Shown: positions 41,409-50,305, counted from the stretch's first letter. The stretch: DNA of 64,000 nt from Chthoniobacter flavus Ellin428 (GCF_000173075.1 NZ_ABVL01000003.1:1-64000), one strand, 5' to 3'. Notes: generated by a model not told the origin, from the letters alone. A program made the numbers and translations.

Positions 41409-43340
41409 TCACTTTCCTGTTTTAGGCGGCGCCTTGGTCAGCGGCGGTGGCTTGTGGTCGATCGGTGGAATGGCCTTCTGTTGACCGGATTCCGCGGGTT
41501 CCGGCATGCGGACGAGCAGCCACGTCTGCGTGCGCGTTTTTCCAAAGTGCACGGCAATCGGCGAAACATCCTTGGTGAGGTTGGCCAGGCTGGTCACGAA
41601 GATCGTCTCGTCGTTGTCGCCGATCCGCCAGGCGACACGTTGCGTGGCTTTGTCGACCTGGCCCGCGATGGGACGCTGGTCATCGGTGAGGGTACTGTCA
41701 TAGGCGCCGCTGATGAGACCCGCGCGACTCACCGAGATCTGGAAAAACAAGACGGGATCACCCTTCTCTTCCTGGGCCAGGGCGAAAACGCCCAGCGGCA
41801 GCCATTCCTCGGCCGGCGCAGCGGCGGCAGGTTTGCCTTCCGCCGCGGGAGGCGGCGCGGGCAGCGGTGGCGGCGGTTGCTCGACGTTCACCGCGAGATC
41901 GATCATCGGCTGCGAATACTGATCCGCAGGGATCGGTTGATCGTCCACATACACCGTCTGGCCTTCGTAGATCACGTTCATGCCGTAATCGATGTAAACG
42001 GGATCGGGCGTGATCGCGTCGACAAACGTAGCGACACCACCCCACGCCACCGGCCGCCACCACCACCACGGATTTACGGGATAATGACCAGCCCAACCGA
42101 CGCCCCAGCCACATGCACCCCACCAGCGATCGTCGAAAACGTCGTCGTAAAAATTGCGCGCATTATCCCAGATCTCCTCGGCCCGATCACCGCGGTAGTT
42201 CCACAAATCTTCGCGGTGATTCTGCCAGTCTTCGCGATTCTCGTTGCGCCAGTTCTGGCGGTCGTCGCGCGCCGTTTCGAGTTTGTTCCAGCGCTCGTCG
42301 CGGTTTTGTTGGAAGTCGTTCTGCCGTTGCTGGCGGTTGTCCGCTCGCTGGTTCCAGGCATCGTTCCGATTGTCCACGCGCTGTTGCCAGTTGTCGTTGC
42401 GATTCTGCGACCAGTCACCCCAGTTCGGCCGCTCTTCCGGGCGTTGCGGACGCTCGCCCATGCCGGGACGTTCACCGAGTCCGGGGCGTTCCGCAGGGAG
42501 TTGCGAAGGACGATTGCCGAGCGCATTGCCGAGCGCGCTGCCCGCGGCGGCGCCACCGGCAATCCCGAGGAAATTGCCGACATCCCCCGCATTGGGACGC
42601 CCGCCCGGTTGGGTGCTGGGACGATTCGCCACGCCACTGCCGGGCTTGTTCGGAAGCTGCGAAGGGCGATTCGCCGTCCCACCGCCCGGGCGTTCTCCAG
42701 TCCCGGCTCCCGGACGCGCAGGTTGCTGCGATGGTTTATTAGCGACGCCGCCACCGGGGCGTGAGTCAGGGCGACTCGGTTGTTGCGAAGGACGATTGCC
42801 CGCCGTGGGACGGCCGCTGGAAGGAAGCTGCGAGGCGCTTCCTCCACCGATGTTGGGACGATCGCCCCCCGAGGGCCGCTGCGCGGGAGCGGAAGGAACC
42901 CGCCCCCCGCTGGGCCTGGAAGGCTGTTGTGCCGGTCGCGAGGCACCACCCGAGGGCCGCGAAACGTTTCCACCGCCTCCGGAGGGACGGTTATCGACGG
43001 AAGGCCGTGAGCCCCCCGAAGGTCGTGAGCCACCCGACGGACGAGAGACGTTGCCGCCCGAGGGCCGTGAGCCGCCCGAGGGACGGGAGACGTTGCCGCC
43101 AGAGGGTCGTGAACCACCCGATGGCCGTGAGCCACCGCCAGAGGGTCGCGAAAAGCTGCCGCCGCCACCGCCACCACCACCGCCCCGGGAACCGCCGCCC
43201 CCACCACCCCCACGCCCTCCTCCTCCACCCCCTCCCCCTCTGCCACCACCACCACCACGTCCTTCGGAAATCGTGACACTGGCCAGGAAGATGGCGAGCA
43301 CCGTCGCCACCACAAACCGGGATGGAAGTCGGCGTAACAT
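41409..43340 (-). CDS. Exported Gly/Ser/Pro/Arg-rich repetitive protein with conserved C-terminal domain
   Basis: 643 residues. After a signal peptide (about 1-27) come a glycine-rich stretch, repeats of the type SRPSGG/NRPSQQP (about 60-290), an Asn/Arg/Trp/Gln-rich region with repeated NRNDNW- and NRQQR-like units, a Trp/Gly-rich segment, and a compact C-terminal domain (about 510-620: FFQISVSRAGLISGAYDSTL, QVDKATQRVAWRIG, VHFGKTRTQTWLLVRM). I recall similar C-terminal domains in exported proteins of planctomycetes and related groups. Function unknown; a surface or matrix protein is plausible. Low-complexity composition explains the long opposite-strand ORFs. Confidence 0.8.
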   Translation of the reverse strand: MLRRLPSRFVVATVLAIFLASVTISEGRGGGGGRGGGGGGGGRGGGGGGGSRGGGGGGGGGSFSRPSGGGSRPSGGSRPSGGNVSRPSGGSRPSGGNVSRPSGGSRPSGGSRPSVDNRPSGGGGNVSRPSGGASRPAQQPSRPSGGRVPSAPAQRPSGGDRPNIGGGSASQLPSSGRPTAGNRPSQQPSRPDSRPGGGVANKPSQQPARPGAGTGERPGGGTANRPSQLPNKPGSGVANRPSTQPGGRPNAGDVGNFLGIAGGAAAGSALGNALGNRPSQLPAERPGLGERPGMGERPQRPEERPNWGDWSQNRNDNWQQRVDNRNDAWNQRADNRQQRQNDFQQNRDERWNKLETARDDRQNWRNENREDWQNHREDLWNYRGDRAEEIWDNARNFYDDVFDDRWWGACGWGVGWAGHYPVNPWWWWRPVAWGGVATFVDAITPDPVYIDYGMNVIYEGQTVYVDDQPIPADQYSQPMIDLAVNVEQPPPPLPAPPPAAEGKPAAAAPAEEWLPLGVFALAQEEKGDPVLFFQISVSRAGLISGAYDSTLTDDQRPIAGQVDKATQRVAWRIGDNDETIFVTSLANLTKDVSPIAVHFGKTRTQTWLLVRMPEPAESGQQKAIPPIDHKPPPLTKAPPKTGK

Positions 43341-43344
43341 GGCG

Positions 43345-44244
43345 TTAGTTCCGTTTGGCTCGATTGATTTCGATGCGGCCGATATTCGGCCGTGGGTCGC
43401 CGTCGAGCGTCCGATTGGTCGATTCCCACGTGAACCGGTCTTTGTTGACCTTGCTGATCGTACTGTCCGCCGTGGTGCGGCCGCCCTCCGGGGTCACGCC
43501 GGATTCACGCAACAGCCAGCGGTCACCATCACGAGTAATGTAACCGTCGGCGAAACCTCCTTCGCCGTCGAATGTCCAGAAACGCAGCCGTTCTTCAATC
43601 GGATCCCAGCCGATGATCTGCCAGCCCTCGAGAGTCACCTCCCCGCCATGCTTTACCGTGATGCTGCGGGTGAGGAAATTGCCGCCACGCGACCACGCGT
43701 ACAAGCTGCGCACGGAGAGATCAGTCGTTTTGTCCGCCTCTTCCCAGTCGCCGATCAGCCAGGCCAGTTCTTCCAATCGATCGCGCGGGGTGAGCGCGGC
43801 AATGGGGGATTCGATCAGTTGATTGATCTTCCACTTACCGTCCTTCTTCACGTGGATCACGGTATAGAGCGAGCTGCTGGCCTCACCGCTCTTGGAGGTC
43901 ACTGTCGTCGAACCCTTTTCGAGAACGCTTTCCGGCCCGAGCACGCGCACCGTGTCCACGGTGATCGCCAGCTTCGAGCCGCGATTGGCCATCAAACCTG
44001 CGCGGATCGCATCCGTGATCTCCGCGCGCCCACTATAGGTGCGGCCTTCCTCCGTCGTGTAGTCCGCATCGTCGCTAAAGAAATCCGCCAGCGCTTTTAC
44101 GTCGGCCTTGGCGTAAGCTGCTTCGTAGGCCCGGTCGTTGGCGACCACGGCGGCCTTTTCCGGGGAATTATCAGCCGACGTTTGGGCAAATGCGGCGCCC
44201 AAAATCGCCGTGTGGAGGAGGGTAATGAGGACGAGGGATTTCAT
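43345..44244 (-). CDS. Exported NTF2-like (SgcJ/EcaC, DUF4440-type) protein
   Basis: 299 residues with a signal peptide cut near AFAQ. Residues about 30-150 fit the SgcJ/EcaC NTF2-like fold (AAYAKADVKALADFFSDDADYTTEEGRTYSGRAEI, WKINQLIESPIA). A second half (about 155-290) resembles lipocalin-like DUF1579-type domains (LAWLIGDWEEA, FWTFDGEGGFADGYI). Function unknown. It heads a possible minus-strand run of exported proteins down to 41129 and shares a divergent promoter region with a DosR-box-like site. Confidence 0.8.
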   Translation of the reverse strand: MKSLVLITLLHTAILGAAFAQTSADNSPEKAAVVANDRAYEAAYAKADVKALADFFSDDADYTTEEGRTYSGRAEITDAIRAGLMANRGSKLAITVDTVRVLGPESVLEKGSTTVTSKSGEASSSLYTVIHVKKDGKWKINQLIESPIAALTPRDRLEELAWLIGDWEEADKTTDLSVRSLYAWSRGGNFLTRSITVKHGGEVTLEGWQIIGWDPIEERLRFWTFDGEGGFADGYITRDGDRWLLRESGVTPEGGRTTADSTISKVNKDRFTWESTNRTLDGDPRPNIGRIEINRAKRN

Positions 44245-44300
44245 ACGGCATGAGTTTTGAAAAACTCCCGCAGTCTCTCCCCTCAGCGCGGGTGGGTCTA

Positions 44301-44317
44301 TAAGACCAAGGTCTCAT
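44301..44317. promoter_or_regulatory. DosR-box-like site 6 in a divergent promoter
   Basis: TAAGACCAAGGTCTCAT lies between starts at 44244 (minus, 56 nt away) and 44360 (plus, 42 nt away). It could control both directions. Confidence 0.65.
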
Positions 44318-44359
44318 TCCCGCCGGGACACAATCCTTGCTTAGCCTGTGTGGATTTTT

Positions 44360-45292
44360 ATGAAACATCGCCCCATCTGTTATCTCCTGGTTAGTCTTTG
44401 TCTGGTGTCGTCAGCCCCGGCGCAAAACACCGGTCCGACCGCTGCCCAACTGGAATCCATGGTCACCATCCGTCGGCAACGCGTGGACCTGGTGCGTGAG
44501 GAGATGCGTCAAACGGATGCGCATATCGAATCGCGACTCGACACCCTCATCCGGACTCTGACTTCCATCACTGACTCAAAAGACTCCCGGACCAAAGTGG
44601 CGCGAATGAAAGAGGACACGATGAAGGGCCTGTCCAGGACGATCGGGTACTACGACCAAAAGCGGGCCAAATTTATCCAGGATCTCCGCAATCCACAGAC
44701 CCAGCTCGACACTGCGGAAAAGGAGAAAGCCATCGCCTACTTCGACGCGCAAATTCAAAAGCGCATCGAGCAGATCCTGGCGCTCAAGAAATCGATGCCC
44801 GCCCACAAGGATTATGAACAGTACGTGGCTACCGGGGGAGGCTGGTACGGCACGGAATATCGACGCAATCAGGATTACGAACAGAACCAGCGCATGGTCT
44901 CGCATGTCGATTCCCAACGGGACGCAATCGGGAAGCAACTGGACGCCAGCATCGCGCGCCTGGACCGCATGGGCCGCGACCTGCGCTCGCGCCGAAGCGC
45001 GATCAGCGATCCGGCGCAGGCTCGGGAATGGGATGCGGCGATCGCCCGGAACGACACCTTGATCACCGAGCGCCGCCAGCAAAAGCTCGAGGTCCTGCAA
45101 TCTTCCAATACCGCCCAACGGGGCGTCGCGCTCAAAGAGGCGATGGATCTCGATAAGACCATGAAAATGGAAACCGACGCCTTGCGTCGCGATATGACCA
45201 CGCTGTTCCAGCGCTACACGACGTTCGTCCAGGAACTCACCGCACTCCACGCCACCGAGAAGTCCGTGGCCGCCCTGCAACGACACCCCTAA
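44360..45292 (+). CDS. Exported coiled-coil protein of unknown function
   Basis: 310 residues from ATG 44360, with a signal peptide ending SSAPAQ. The rest is almost wholly helical, with charged heptad-like stretches (about 35-130 and 165-300). A short GGGWYGTEYRRNQDYEQNQR segment interrupts the helices near 155-175. No enzyme motif is visible. A periplasmic structural or envelope-stress role is possible. The stop codon lies at the edge of palindromic element B. Confidence 0.75.
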   Translation: MKHRPICYLLVSLCLVSSAPAQNTGPTAAQLESMVTIRRQRVDLVREEMRQTDAHIESRLDTLIRTLTSITDSKDSRTKVARMKEDTMKGLSRTIGYYDQKRAKFIQDLRNPQTQLDTAEKEKAIAYFDAQIQKRIEQILALKKSMPAHKDYEQYVATGGGWYGTEYRRNQDYEQNQRMVSHVDSQRDAIGKQLDASIARLDRMGRDLRSRRSAISDPAQAREWDAAIARNDTLITERRQQKLEVLQSSNTAQRGVALKEAMDLDKTMKMETDALRRDMTTLFQRYTTFVQELTALHATEKSVAALQRHP

Positions 45293-45404
45293 GAGACTGT
45301 GGAAAAAGTGCCCGCGAATGACACGAATGGAGCATTTTTTCATCCGCGTCATCTGTGTGATTCGCGGGTCAAACGATCTCCCTGCCGGCTTATTTCACAG
45401 TCTC
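45293..45404. repeat. Palindromic MITE-like element, copy B
   Basis: A 112-bp inverted repeat homologous to 17823-17941, with termini GAGACTGTGGAAAA and TTTCACAGTCTC and inner arms beginning CCCGCGAATGACACGAATG. As in copy A, it begins directly after a TAA stop codon, and the shared left edge is CTAAGAGACTGTG. Confidence 0.88.
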
Positions 45405-45479
45405 TAAGCCGCCGGGCCCCGCGTTTCCTTAATTCGTGATCCTTCGCACCGCCCGGTCACCTCGGATGTCTGTCGGGAG

Positions 45480-45497
45480 TAAGACCAAAGTCCGATA
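45480..45497 (+). promoter_or_regulatory. DosR-box-like site 7 (receiver/efflux operon)
   Basis: TAAGACCAAAGTCCGATA, followed by GGC as in sites 2 and 3, 43 nt before the ATG at 45541. Confidence 0.7.
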
Positions 45498-45540
45498 GGC
45501 GCACTCCGGCGCTTCTGAAAGGGTGCGGACCGTTCAACCA

Positions 45541-45924
45541 ATGTCTGCCGTCCTCGCCCAAATTTACATCATCGACGATGAAGCGTCGGTCTGCACCGCG
45601 TATGCCCGGCTCATCCGCTCGGCGAAGATGCATCCCCAGATGTTTGCCTCGGTGGAGGATTTTCTGCGGTCGGAATTCACCGACGAAAACGCCTGCGTCA
45701 TTTCCGATATTCAAATGCCGGGAATCAGCGGGATCGAACTGCCCGCCCTGCTCCTCAAGGCAGGACACAAGCTGCCCGTCATCTTCGTCACCGCGCACGA
45801 CACGCCGGAAGCGCGCGAGCTCGCGCAGACGGCCGGTGGCGCCGCCTACTTCCGCAAGCCGGTCGATTCCCAAGCGCTGCTCGACGCGATCGAGTGGTCC
45901 CTCCGCGGCCAGCGCCACTCCTGA
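45541..45924 (+). CDS. Single-domain response regulator (receiver only)
   Basis: 127 residues from ATG 45541. A CheY/FixJ-type receiver with acidic pair IIDDEAS, phospho-acceptor Asp in CVISDIQMPG, the Thr in VIFVTAHD and the Lys in FRKPVD. There is no DNA-binding or enzyme output domain, so it must act by protein contact or as a phosphate relay or sink. It heads a tightly packed operon and is immediately followed (0 nt) by a DUF1269-like gene. The kinase is unknown; the orphan kinase at 34570-37692 is one candidate. Confidence 0.88.
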   Translation: MSAVLAQIYIIDDEASVCTAYARLIRSAKMHPQMFASVEDFLRSEFTDENACVISDIQMPGISGIELPALLLKAGHKLPVIFVTAHDTPEARELAQTAGGAAYFRKPVDSQALLDAIEWSLRGQRHS

Positions 45925-46530
45925 ATGGCACTCCACATGCCGAACCCCTACTCGCTTTCAACACAAAAGCCGCCGGAATCCGGACGATTCGTCGTCTTGA
46001 GCTTTCCCGATGAAAGCTCGGCGTTTGCGTTGCGCGATCTGCTTTGCGATTTGGAAGACGAAGGCGTGCTCGAAGTCGGCGACGCCGTGATTGCCACGCG
46101 TAAGGCCAACGGCAAGGTGCGCCTGCATCAATCGCTGCCGTTGGTTTCCGCCCGGACGCTGGTCGGCAGTTTTAGCGGACTGGTGATGGGGATGATGCTG
46201 CTCGATCCGCTCTTTGGGACATTGGCCGGCGCCGCGGCAGGCGTCCTTTCCGGCGTGTTAGGCGACGTCGGCATCGAGGACGCCTTCATGAAAGACCTCG
46301 CAGCAACATTGCAGCCCGGCACCTCGGCTCTGTTTCTCATCGTGCATAACACCCAGCGCGAACCATTGCTCGAGCGACTCCGTCCGTTCGCCGGCCGGTG
46401 CAAGGTGCTGCAAAACACGATGACTCCGGAGAATGAATCGGCGCTTCGTCACCTGCTCGAAGGACAGCTTTCCAAGCCTGCTCCCCCGCCCTCCGACGCG
46501 GGCGCCCCAACTTCCCAACCCACCTCATGA
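45925..46530 (+). CDS. DUF1269-like membrane protein
   Basis: 201 residues (ATG 45937 is an alternative start). It has an N-terminal soluble segment FVVLSFPDESSAFALRDLL, then a glycine-rich hydrophobic double-helix region (about 75-110, FSGLVMGMMLLDPLFGTLAGAAAGV), then LQPGTSALFLIV and a Pro-rich tail. This pattern fits DUF1269. Family function is unknown. It overlaps the next gene by 4 nt (ATGA). Confidence 0.78.
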   Translation: MALHMPNPYSLSTQKPPESGRFVVLSFPDESSAFALRDLLCDLEDEGVLEVGDAVIATRKANGKVRLHQSLPLVSARTLVGSFSGLVMGMMLLDPLFGTLAGAAAGVLSGVLGDVGIEDAFMKDLAATLQPGTSALFLIVHNTQREPLLERLRPFAGRCKVLQNTMTPENESALRHLLEGQLSKPAPPPSDAGAPTSQPTS

Positions 46531-47012
46531 AAGCTCCACCGCTCCACCGACGATTCCTCTCGCTCCGCGGCTCCGTGCCGATGGCTCTATTATTCGCAGG
46601 CCTCGCCCTCCATCCCACCTCCGCCCATGCCTCCTTCCTCCACGGCGATGCCCTCGACTCCCTGGCCAACGGCATCGCCTGGGTGGCCATCATCATCGCG
46701 CCCCTCATTGGCATCGTCGCCTTTTGGTTGGTGCACATCCTTCCTGAAAAGATCGCCGAGAAGAGGAAGCACCCGCAAGCCGGCGCCATTCAGTGCTTGT
46801 GCCTGCTTTCGCTAGCTTTTGGCGGGTTACTTTGGCCGATCGCCTGGCTGTGGGCTTACTCGAAGCCGGTCTTTTACCGGATGGCCTACGGCACCGATGT
46901 CGCCGAGCCACACGGGCACGCTCCCAGTGAAGAGAAACCCGCTTCGGAATCGGAACAGCTTCGCACCCGGATCGCGGAACTCGAAGCGGAAATCAAGAAA
47001 GGAAAGGCCTAA
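46527..47012 (+). CDS. DUF3302 inner-membrane protein (YiaW-like)
   Basis: 161 residues with a signal or first helix (about 18-35), two more membrane helices (about 48-70 and 88-112) and a C-terminal charged helix. Pattern and position directly before an HlyD gene match the E. coli yiaW-yiaV pair, where DUF3302 accompanies a membrane-fusion protein. The stop shares a base with the next start (TAATG). Confidence 0.8.
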   Translation: MKAPPLHRRFLSLRGSVPMALLFAGLALHPTSAHASFLHGDALDSLANGIAWVAIIIAPLIGIVAFWLVHILPEKIAEKRKHPQAGAIQCLCLLSLAFGGLLWPIAWLWAYSKPVFYRMAYGTDVAEPHGHAPSEEKPASESEQLRTRIAELEAEIKKGKA

Positions 47013-48196
47013 TGGAAATCATCCTTCTCATCATCTACTCGATCATCGTCTGGTTGATCTTCTTCAAGTTCAAGCTGCTGCCGTGGAACATCACCAGCCA
47101 GGTCATCGTCGTCACCATCCCGATCTTCGCGCTCACCGCCCTGATCCTCTTCATGAACATCGTGGCGCCGTCCTCGCACGACGTGCGGGCCATGAATTAC
47201 GTCATCCCCATCGTGCCGCGGGTCACCGGGCAAGTGACGGAAGTACCCATCGAGCCGAATCGCCCCATCAAAAAAGGCGACGTCCTTTTCAAAATGGATC
47301 CGGAGCCATTTGCCCTGGCAGTGAAAGCGGCGGAGGCCAAGCTGGCGTCGGATAAAGCAAAACTCGTCACCGCCGAAGCGAGCGAACGCGGCCTGCAGGA
47401 TCAACTGCGCAACGCCAGCGCCAAAAAAGCTGCGCTCACCCCGCGAATCGACCTCGCGAAAAAGCGCGTGGAGCAGTTCACCCAACTGGCTTCGACCGGT
47501 GCGGGCAAGCGGGCCGACCTCGAGCAGGCGCAAGCCGACCTCGGCAATCTCGAAAGTGAATTCCTCGCGGCTGACGCCACCGAATCGCAGGTGAAGCAAA
47601 AGCTCTCCGCACGCGTGGAGGGCGGCGAGCTCGATGAGGTCGCGCAGGCCAAGGCACAGATCGCGAAATCGGAAGCCGATCTCGGGAGCGCCAAATACGA
47701 CCTCTCCGGCACCGTCCATCTCGCTCCCGCGGATGGGCGTGTGGTCAACCTCGCCTTGCGTCCCGGCGTCCGCGCCACGCAGTTTGCCACCATGCCGGTG
47801 ATGAGTTTCGTCGAGGAGGATAATCCGTGGGTGCTCGCCTTCTACCACCAGAACGAGTTGCGTTACGTGGAGCCCGGCGATGAGGCGGAGATCTTCGTCG
47901 AGATGTATCCGGACCGCATCATCAAATGCAAAGTGGACTCGATCCTCTGGGCCACCGCCCAGGGACAGATGCCGATCAGCGGGAACCTGCCAAACACCCA
48001 ACCCATGGCCGCTCCCGAGCAACGCATCGCGGTGCGGCTCTTGTTGGAACCGCGCGACCGCGACCTCTTCCTCGCCGCCGGCGCACGTGGGGCGGGCGCC
48101 ATTTACACCGACCACGGAAAGATCATTCACATCGTGCGCAAGGTCTTCCTGCGCGTCTCCACCAAGATGGACTGGTTTGTCTTCAAACTCCACTAA
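47012..48196 (+). CDS. HlyD/EmrA-family membrane-fusion protein (YiaV-like)
   Basis: 394 residues. Two N-terminal hydrophobic helices (about 3-20 and 32-52) precede a lipoyl/biotin-like segment (VPRVTGQVTEVPIEPNRPIKKGDVLF), a long coiled coil (about 100-225) and a beta-barrel (LAPADGRVVNLALRPGVRA, EPGDEAEIFVEMYP). It should bridge inner and outer membrane with the outer-membrane factor encoded 9 nt downstream. No ABC, MFS or RND pump gene is adjacent. Confidence 0.9.
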   Translation: MEIILLIIYSIIVWLIFFKFKLLPWNITSQVIVVTIPIFALTALILFMNIVAPSSHDVRAMNYVIPIVPRVTGQVTEVPIEPNRPIKKGDVLFKMDPEPFALAVKAAEAKLASDKAKLVTAEASERGLQDQLRNASAKKAALTPRIDLAKKRVEQFTQLASTGAGKRADLEQAQADLGNLESEFLAADATESQVKQKLSARVEGGELDEVAQAKAQIAKSEADLGSAKYDLSGTVHLAPADGRVVNLALRPGVRATQFATMPVMSFVEEDNPWVLAFYHQNELRYVEPGDEAEIFVEMYPDRIIKCKVDSILWATAQGQMPISGNLPNTQPMAAPEQRIAVRLLLEPRDRDLFLAAGARGAGAIYTDHGKIIHIVRKVFLRVSTKMDWFVFKLH

Positions 48197-48205
48197 ACGC
48201 ATCCG

Positions 48206-49696
48206 ATGATCACTCGCACTCTTTCCACTTCCGCGGCGTGTCTGGTTCTCGCGGGTTGCGCGATCAAGACACCGCCCACCGGCGCGAATATCATGGCGCC
48301 CGAAGTGCGGCACCAGATTCCCGGTTCGTGGAGCGGTCCGCATGCCCGCGGCGCAGTCGCGCCGAACTGGATCCGTAACTTCCACGATCCCGAGCTCACT
48401 GCGCTGGTCGAGGACGCCATTGCCCGCAACCCCGACCTGAAGGCCGCCGCGGCCAATGTCGAAGCTTCGCGGGCGGCCATCCGCATCGCCGCGTCCTCGC
48501 TCTACCCACGCATCGCCTTGAAAGGATTGGGCGAACGGCAGGGACGCGAATTGCGCGGGGATCTCGGCGTGGGCGTCGACCCGCCCGATCTGGGTTCGTT
48601 GGGCGTCGACTCCAGCGGCGGCTCGGGTGACACCCGCACCACCGATTCCTCCTCCCAACGCTGGGTCTATGGCCTCGGCGTCGGCGCATCATGGGAGCTG
48701 GATGTCTGGGGCCGCATCCGTTCCAAAAAAGCGGCGGCCACGGCCGAAAGCGGGGCCCTCGAAGCGGATTACGAATACGCCCGGGAATCGCTCGCGGCGG
48801 CGGTGGCGCGCGCCTATTTCACCACCATCGAGGCGGCGCAACAGGAAGCCAACGCAAAGGAAACGCTCGATCTCTACCAGCAGTATTCCAAACTGACCGA
48901 GCAGCAAAAACAGCAGGGACACGCCAGCGATTACGACGTGGCGCAAATCCGTTCACGCACCGCGGGGGCCAACGATACCTATATCGCCGCGCAAGCGGCG
49001 CGCGCGCAGACCATTCGCGCGATCGAGGTCGTGACCAGCCACTATCCCGCTGGCAAGCTCGCCACGCGGCGGGATTTTCCGGGACAACCAAAGTCCGTTC
49101 CGTCCGGCCTGCCGGCCCAACTGCTCGAGCGCCGGCCGGATATCATCGCCGCCGAACGCCGGTTCGCAGCCACGGTCCATCGCACGAATGAAGCGCGAAC
49201 CGCGCGCCTGCCGCGCTTTTCCCTCAGCGCCAGTTCCGGCCTGGGCACCGCGCAACTCGACGGTGTCGGCGTAGTCGAAGCCCTCAGCTGGAGCCTCGCG
49301 GCAGGTGTGGTGCAACCCATCTTCTTCGGCGGCGAACTCAAGGCGCAGCAAGACATCCGCACCGCGGAGCAAAAGGCCGCGGCTGCGACTTACGTCAGCG
49401 TCTCCCTGCGCGCCTTTGAAGACGTGGAAGACGCGCTGTCCAATGACTACTACCTCCACAAGCGCGAAGGCACCCTCGGAGAAATGGTCTCGGCCAGCAG
49501 CGATGCCGTGAAGCTGGGTCGCCAGCAATACGACCAGGGCCATGCCGACATGTTCACCATCCTCCGTCTCGGGGGCGAAAACCTCGCCGCCCGGGTGGAG
49601 TTGACCAAAGTCCGCGCCTCCCGGCTGCGGGAACGCGTGAACCTTTACCTCGCCCTCGGCGGCGATTTCCAAGGCACCGGCGCTCCAACGAAGTAG
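48206..49696 (+). CDS. TolC/NodT-family outer-membrane efflux lipoprotein
   Basis: 496 residues with a lipobox (LAGC, Cys about 18), then two repeats of the outer-membrane-factor helical and strand pattern (ALVEDAIARNPDLKAAAANVEASRA; PSGLPAQLLERRPDIIAAERRFAAT). It forms the outer-membrane channel of a tripartite system with the preceding HlyD-type protein. It is the last gene of the 45541-49696 operon. Confidence 0.92.
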   Translation: MITRTLSTSAACLVLAGCAIKTPPTGANIMAPEVRHQIPGSWSGPHARGAVAPNWIRNFHDPELTALVEDAIARNPDLKAAAANVEASRAAIRIAASSLYPRIALKGLGERQGRELRGDLGVGVDPPDLGSLGVDSSGGSGDTRTTDSSSQRWVYGLGVGASWELDVWGRIRSKKAAATAESGALEADYEYARESLAAAVARAYFTTIEAAQQEANAKETLDLYQQYSKLTEQQKQQGHASDYDVAQIRSRTAGANDTYIAAQAARAQTIRAIEVVTSHYPAGKLATRRDFPGQPKSVPSGLPAQLLERRPDIIAAERRFAATVHRTNEARTARLPRFSLSASSGLGTAQLDGVGVVEALSWSLAAGVVQPIFFGGELKAQQDIRTAEQKAAAATYVSVSLRAFEDVEDALSNDYYLHKREGTLGEMVSASSDAVKLGRQQYDQGHADMFTILRLGGENLAARVELTKVRASRLRERVNLYLALGGDFQGTGAPTK

Positions 49697-49730
49697 CGCC
49701 GATCTCACGAATTCGAATCGGCGGACATGG

Positions 49731-50062
49731 ACGCTTGCGTTTTGGAGTGCGGCGCTGCTGCCTAAGCATTACCCACATCTCAAAAAGACTGCGGATGGGG
49801 CCCGCGAATCACGCAGATAACGCGAATGGGGAGGATTTTATTCGCGTGATTTGCGTGATTCGCAGGCACTTCTTCTCTCCGCGGGACCTTCAAAAAAGAT
49901 GTGGGTAATGGTTAGGCAGCAGCACCGCTTTTTAACAGGCGCAAATGGATCCAGACATCCCGCCCTCTCTCTGCGACTCGTCCGCCTGCGTAACGCCATG
50001 CCCGCATCGCTCCGCGATTTCCAAAAGCGGCGCAGCAGCACCGCACTCCAAAACGCAAGCGT
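49731..50062. repeat. Composite nested inverted repeat
   Basis: Three nested palindromes share one centre. Outer arms 49731-49761 and 50032-50062 pair with one mismatch over 31 nt (right arm ends CCAAAACGCAAGCGT). Middle arms 49754-49780 and 49897-49923 pair with one mismatch over 27 nt (GCATTACCCACATCT against AGATGTGGGTAATGG). Inner arms 49801-49827 and 49840-49866 are related to elements A and B. GCAGCAGCACCGC also occurs twice as a direct repeat (49917, 50032). This suggests serial insertion of palindromic elements. No gene inside. Confidence 0.85.
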
Positions 50063-50095
50063 GACGCGTCGCTCAGCTCACTCCGCCAACACGAC

Positions 50096-50305
50096 CTAGT
50101 CCTGCCGGTGGTTCTCCGGCCGGAAGGTGGCGCCGCCGTCCGCCCGCACCAGGAACCACCAGATGCCGACGACGATCAATGCCGGCAGAAACGAAAAGAG
50201 AGCGGCCGCGACATACTGCCCGAAGAAAATCAGAAACGCCGCCGTCACCGCAAATGGCAATAGCACCGCCCCGTGAAGCAGAATCGCGAGAGAGTAGTGT
50301 TTCAT
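50096..50305 (-). CDS. Small two-helix membrane protein
   Basis: 69 residues. Two strongly hydrophobic helices (about 5-28 and 31-52), then a polar tail (ADGGATFRPENHRQD). It has normal GC and codon use for the region and its own start at 50305. No family recognised. Confidence 0.5.
   Translation of the reverse strand: MKHYSLAILLHGAVLLPFAVTAAFLIFFGQYVAAALFSFLPALIVVGIWWFLVRADGGATFRPENHRQD

Noticed and set aside
42244..44253. 669-codon plus-strand ORF rich in Pro and Arg
   Set aside because: Antisense of the Gly-rich exported protein and the NTF2-like gene.
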